Shown piece after piece: positions 63,188 to 64,000 of a DNA stretch of 64,000 nt (position 1 is the stretch's first letter; the number at the start of each line of letters is the position of its first letter). Location: positions 186,001-250,000 of the forward strand of contig CAVRCA010000003.1 in NCBI GenBank assembly GCA_963719345.1, written 5' to 3'. The notes under the pieces are model-generated. The model saw nothing but the letters and a program-made list of their open reading frames with translations. It made no database searches and had not been told where the DNA came from. Origin of the DNA: CAVRCA01 sp963719345. Lineage in GTDB: Bacteria; Pseudomonadota; Alphaproteobacteria; Acetobacterales; Acetobacteraceae. Made by a program: the position numbers and the translations under genes.

Positions 63188-64000
63188 CTAAGCAGCAAGC
63201 TTGTCCAGCTCCCGCAAGATCGACTCGCCCATAACTCCGGTGCCGACCTTGGCGGTGCCCGGCGCCATGATGTCGGCGGTGCGCAGGCCGCTCGCGAGCA
63301 CCTTGCTGCACGCGCGCTCGATCAGCGCGGCCTCCTCCGCCATCTCGAACGAGTAGCGCAGCAGCATCGCAAAGCTCAGGATCTGCGCCAGCGGGTTGGC
63401 GATCCCCTTGCCGGCGATGTCGGGCGCGCTGCCATGGATCGGCTCATACAGCGCACGCCGGCGCCCGGACGAATCCGGCGCTCCGAGGGTTGCCGAGGGC
63501 AGCATGCCAAGGCTGCCGGTCAGCATGGAGGCGAGATCGGACAGCAGGTCGCCAAAGATGTTGCTTGTGACGATCACGTCGAACTGGCGCGGATTGCGCA
63601 CCAGCTGCATCGCGCAATTGTCGGCGTACATGTGCGACAGAGAAATATCGGAGAACTCGCGCTGGTGCAGGTCAGTGACCACGCGACGCCAGAACAGCCC
63701 GCTCTGCATCACATTGGCCTTCTCGACGCTGGTGACGCGGCGCTGGCGTTGGCGCGCCAGCTCGAAGCCGACCCGCGCGACCCGCTCGATCTCCGCCGTC
63801 GTGTAGGATTCGGTATCGAACCCACGCTCCTGGCCGTTCGCCAGCCGCTCGACGCCGCGCGGCTCGCCGAAATAGATCCCCCCGGTGCTCTCGCGCACGA
63901 TCATCAGGTCGAGCCCGCGCACCACGTCCGGCTTGAGCGTGCTCGCGTCCACCAGCGGATCAAGCACCGTCGCCGGGCGCAGGTTCGCGAACAGGTCGAG
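63188..64000 (-). CDS. leuB: 3-isopropylmalate dehydrogenase, C-terminal part
   Basis: 270 codons are present; the N-terminal part is beyond the right edge. GLDLMIVRESTGGIYFGEPR, TSVEKANVMQSGLFWRRVV, LSHMYADNCAMQLVRNPRQF, DVIVTSNIFGDLLSD and YEPIHGSAPDIAGKGIANPL are the LeuB active-site and NAD-binding blocks, with the catalytic Lys and Asp residues in them. Third step of leucine synthesis: oxidative decarboxylation of 3-isopropylmalate. C-terminus is complete. Confidence 0.95.
   Translation of the reverse strand, partial: LDLFANLRPATVLDPLVDASTLKPDVVRGLDLMIVRESTGGIYFGEPRGVERLANGQERGFDTESYTTAEIERVARVGFELARQRQRRVTSVEKANVMQSGLFWRRVVTDLHQREFSDISLSHMYADNCAMQLVRNPRQFDVIVTSNIFGDLLSDLASMLTGSLGMLPSATLGAPDSSGRRRALYEPIHGSAPDIAGKGIANPLAQILSFAMLLRYSFEMAEEAALIERACSKVLASGLRTADIMAPGTAKVGTGVMGESILRELDKLAA

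Noticed and set aside
1..64000. CRISPR array, prophage, transposon or secretion-system island
   Set aside because: No regularly spaced repeats, integrase, transposase, terminal inverted repeats or structural phage genes were recognised anywhere in the window.

Overview
The window is about 64 kb of GC-rich DNA, densely packed on both strands. It looks like chromosome from an alphaproteobacterium, most likely Rhodospirillales and possibly Acetobacteraceae. Supporting signs are the gpmI-envC-ctpA-YibQ-rppH cell-envelope cluster, a three-subunit pntAA/pntAB/pntB transhydrogenase, gapR (DUF2312), DUF1244, DUF1491, a pepF-AarF pair, and tandem porin-like OmpA proteins. No prophage, transposase, insertion sequence, CRISPR array or rRNA was seen. 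The family assignment is inference.

Layout. 1-5.7 kb (minus): envelope genes rppH (partial), YibQ-type deacetylase, ctpA, envC, gpmI. 5.8-8.8 kb (minus): transhydrogenase. 9-12.8 kb (plus): sulfonate/nitrate-type ABC importer ending in a BT1-family transporter. 12.8-13.5 kb: VapBC-like toxin-antitoxin pair. 13.6-17.2 kb: NIPSNAP, AarF kinase, oligoendopeptidase F. 17.3-20.5 kb: acyl-CoA synthetase and a broken MFS exporter. 20.5-24.1 kb: a shortened DUF29 protein, RmuC, glycosyltransferase, GapR, DUF1244. 24.2-29.1 kb: glycerate kinase with pyruvate kinase, a secreted peptide, Ada, a flavodoxin. 29.1-33.8 kb: flavin monooxygenase with a PhyH-type dioxygenase, DUF429, and a glycosyltransferase-methyltransferase fusion. 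33.8-36.5 kb: an NMT1/ThiY-type ABC importer. 36.7-39.8 kb: two SDRs, DUF1491, selA. 40-43.8 kb: three tandem OmpA-like genes. 44-49.5 kb: manC, a class III cyclase, a zinc ribbon, gmd, rmd and two exported small proteins (GDP-deoxyhexose supply). 49.6-58.2 kb: a MerA-like flavoprotein, methyltransferase, PRC-barrel protein, MFS, hydrolase, MaoC, a GGDEF/EAL protein and split chromate transporter genes. 58.2-62.2 kb: a PLD-family protein, CobW GTPase, 2H phosphoesterase, GST and small proteins. 62.3-64 kb: tRNA-Arg(ACG), a second toxin-antitoxin pair and leuB (partial).

A strong property of the sequence is its load of single-base frame breaks. I count roughly 28, in twelve to fifteen genes, many of them housekeeping genes. 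Where the intact frame can be reconstructed, one base added or removed, often in a short homopolymer, restores a normal protein. Sequencing or assembly error is therefore the simplest explanation. The three OmpA genes carry about half of the breaks.

I did not find a convincing new defence, mobile or biosynthetic system. The most unusual items are the OmpA triplet with strong hairpins between copies, the GT-methyltransferase fusion, gpmI running into envC without a stop, the ABC-BT1 transporter operon, and repeated TTG starts embedded in the preceding TGA stop.
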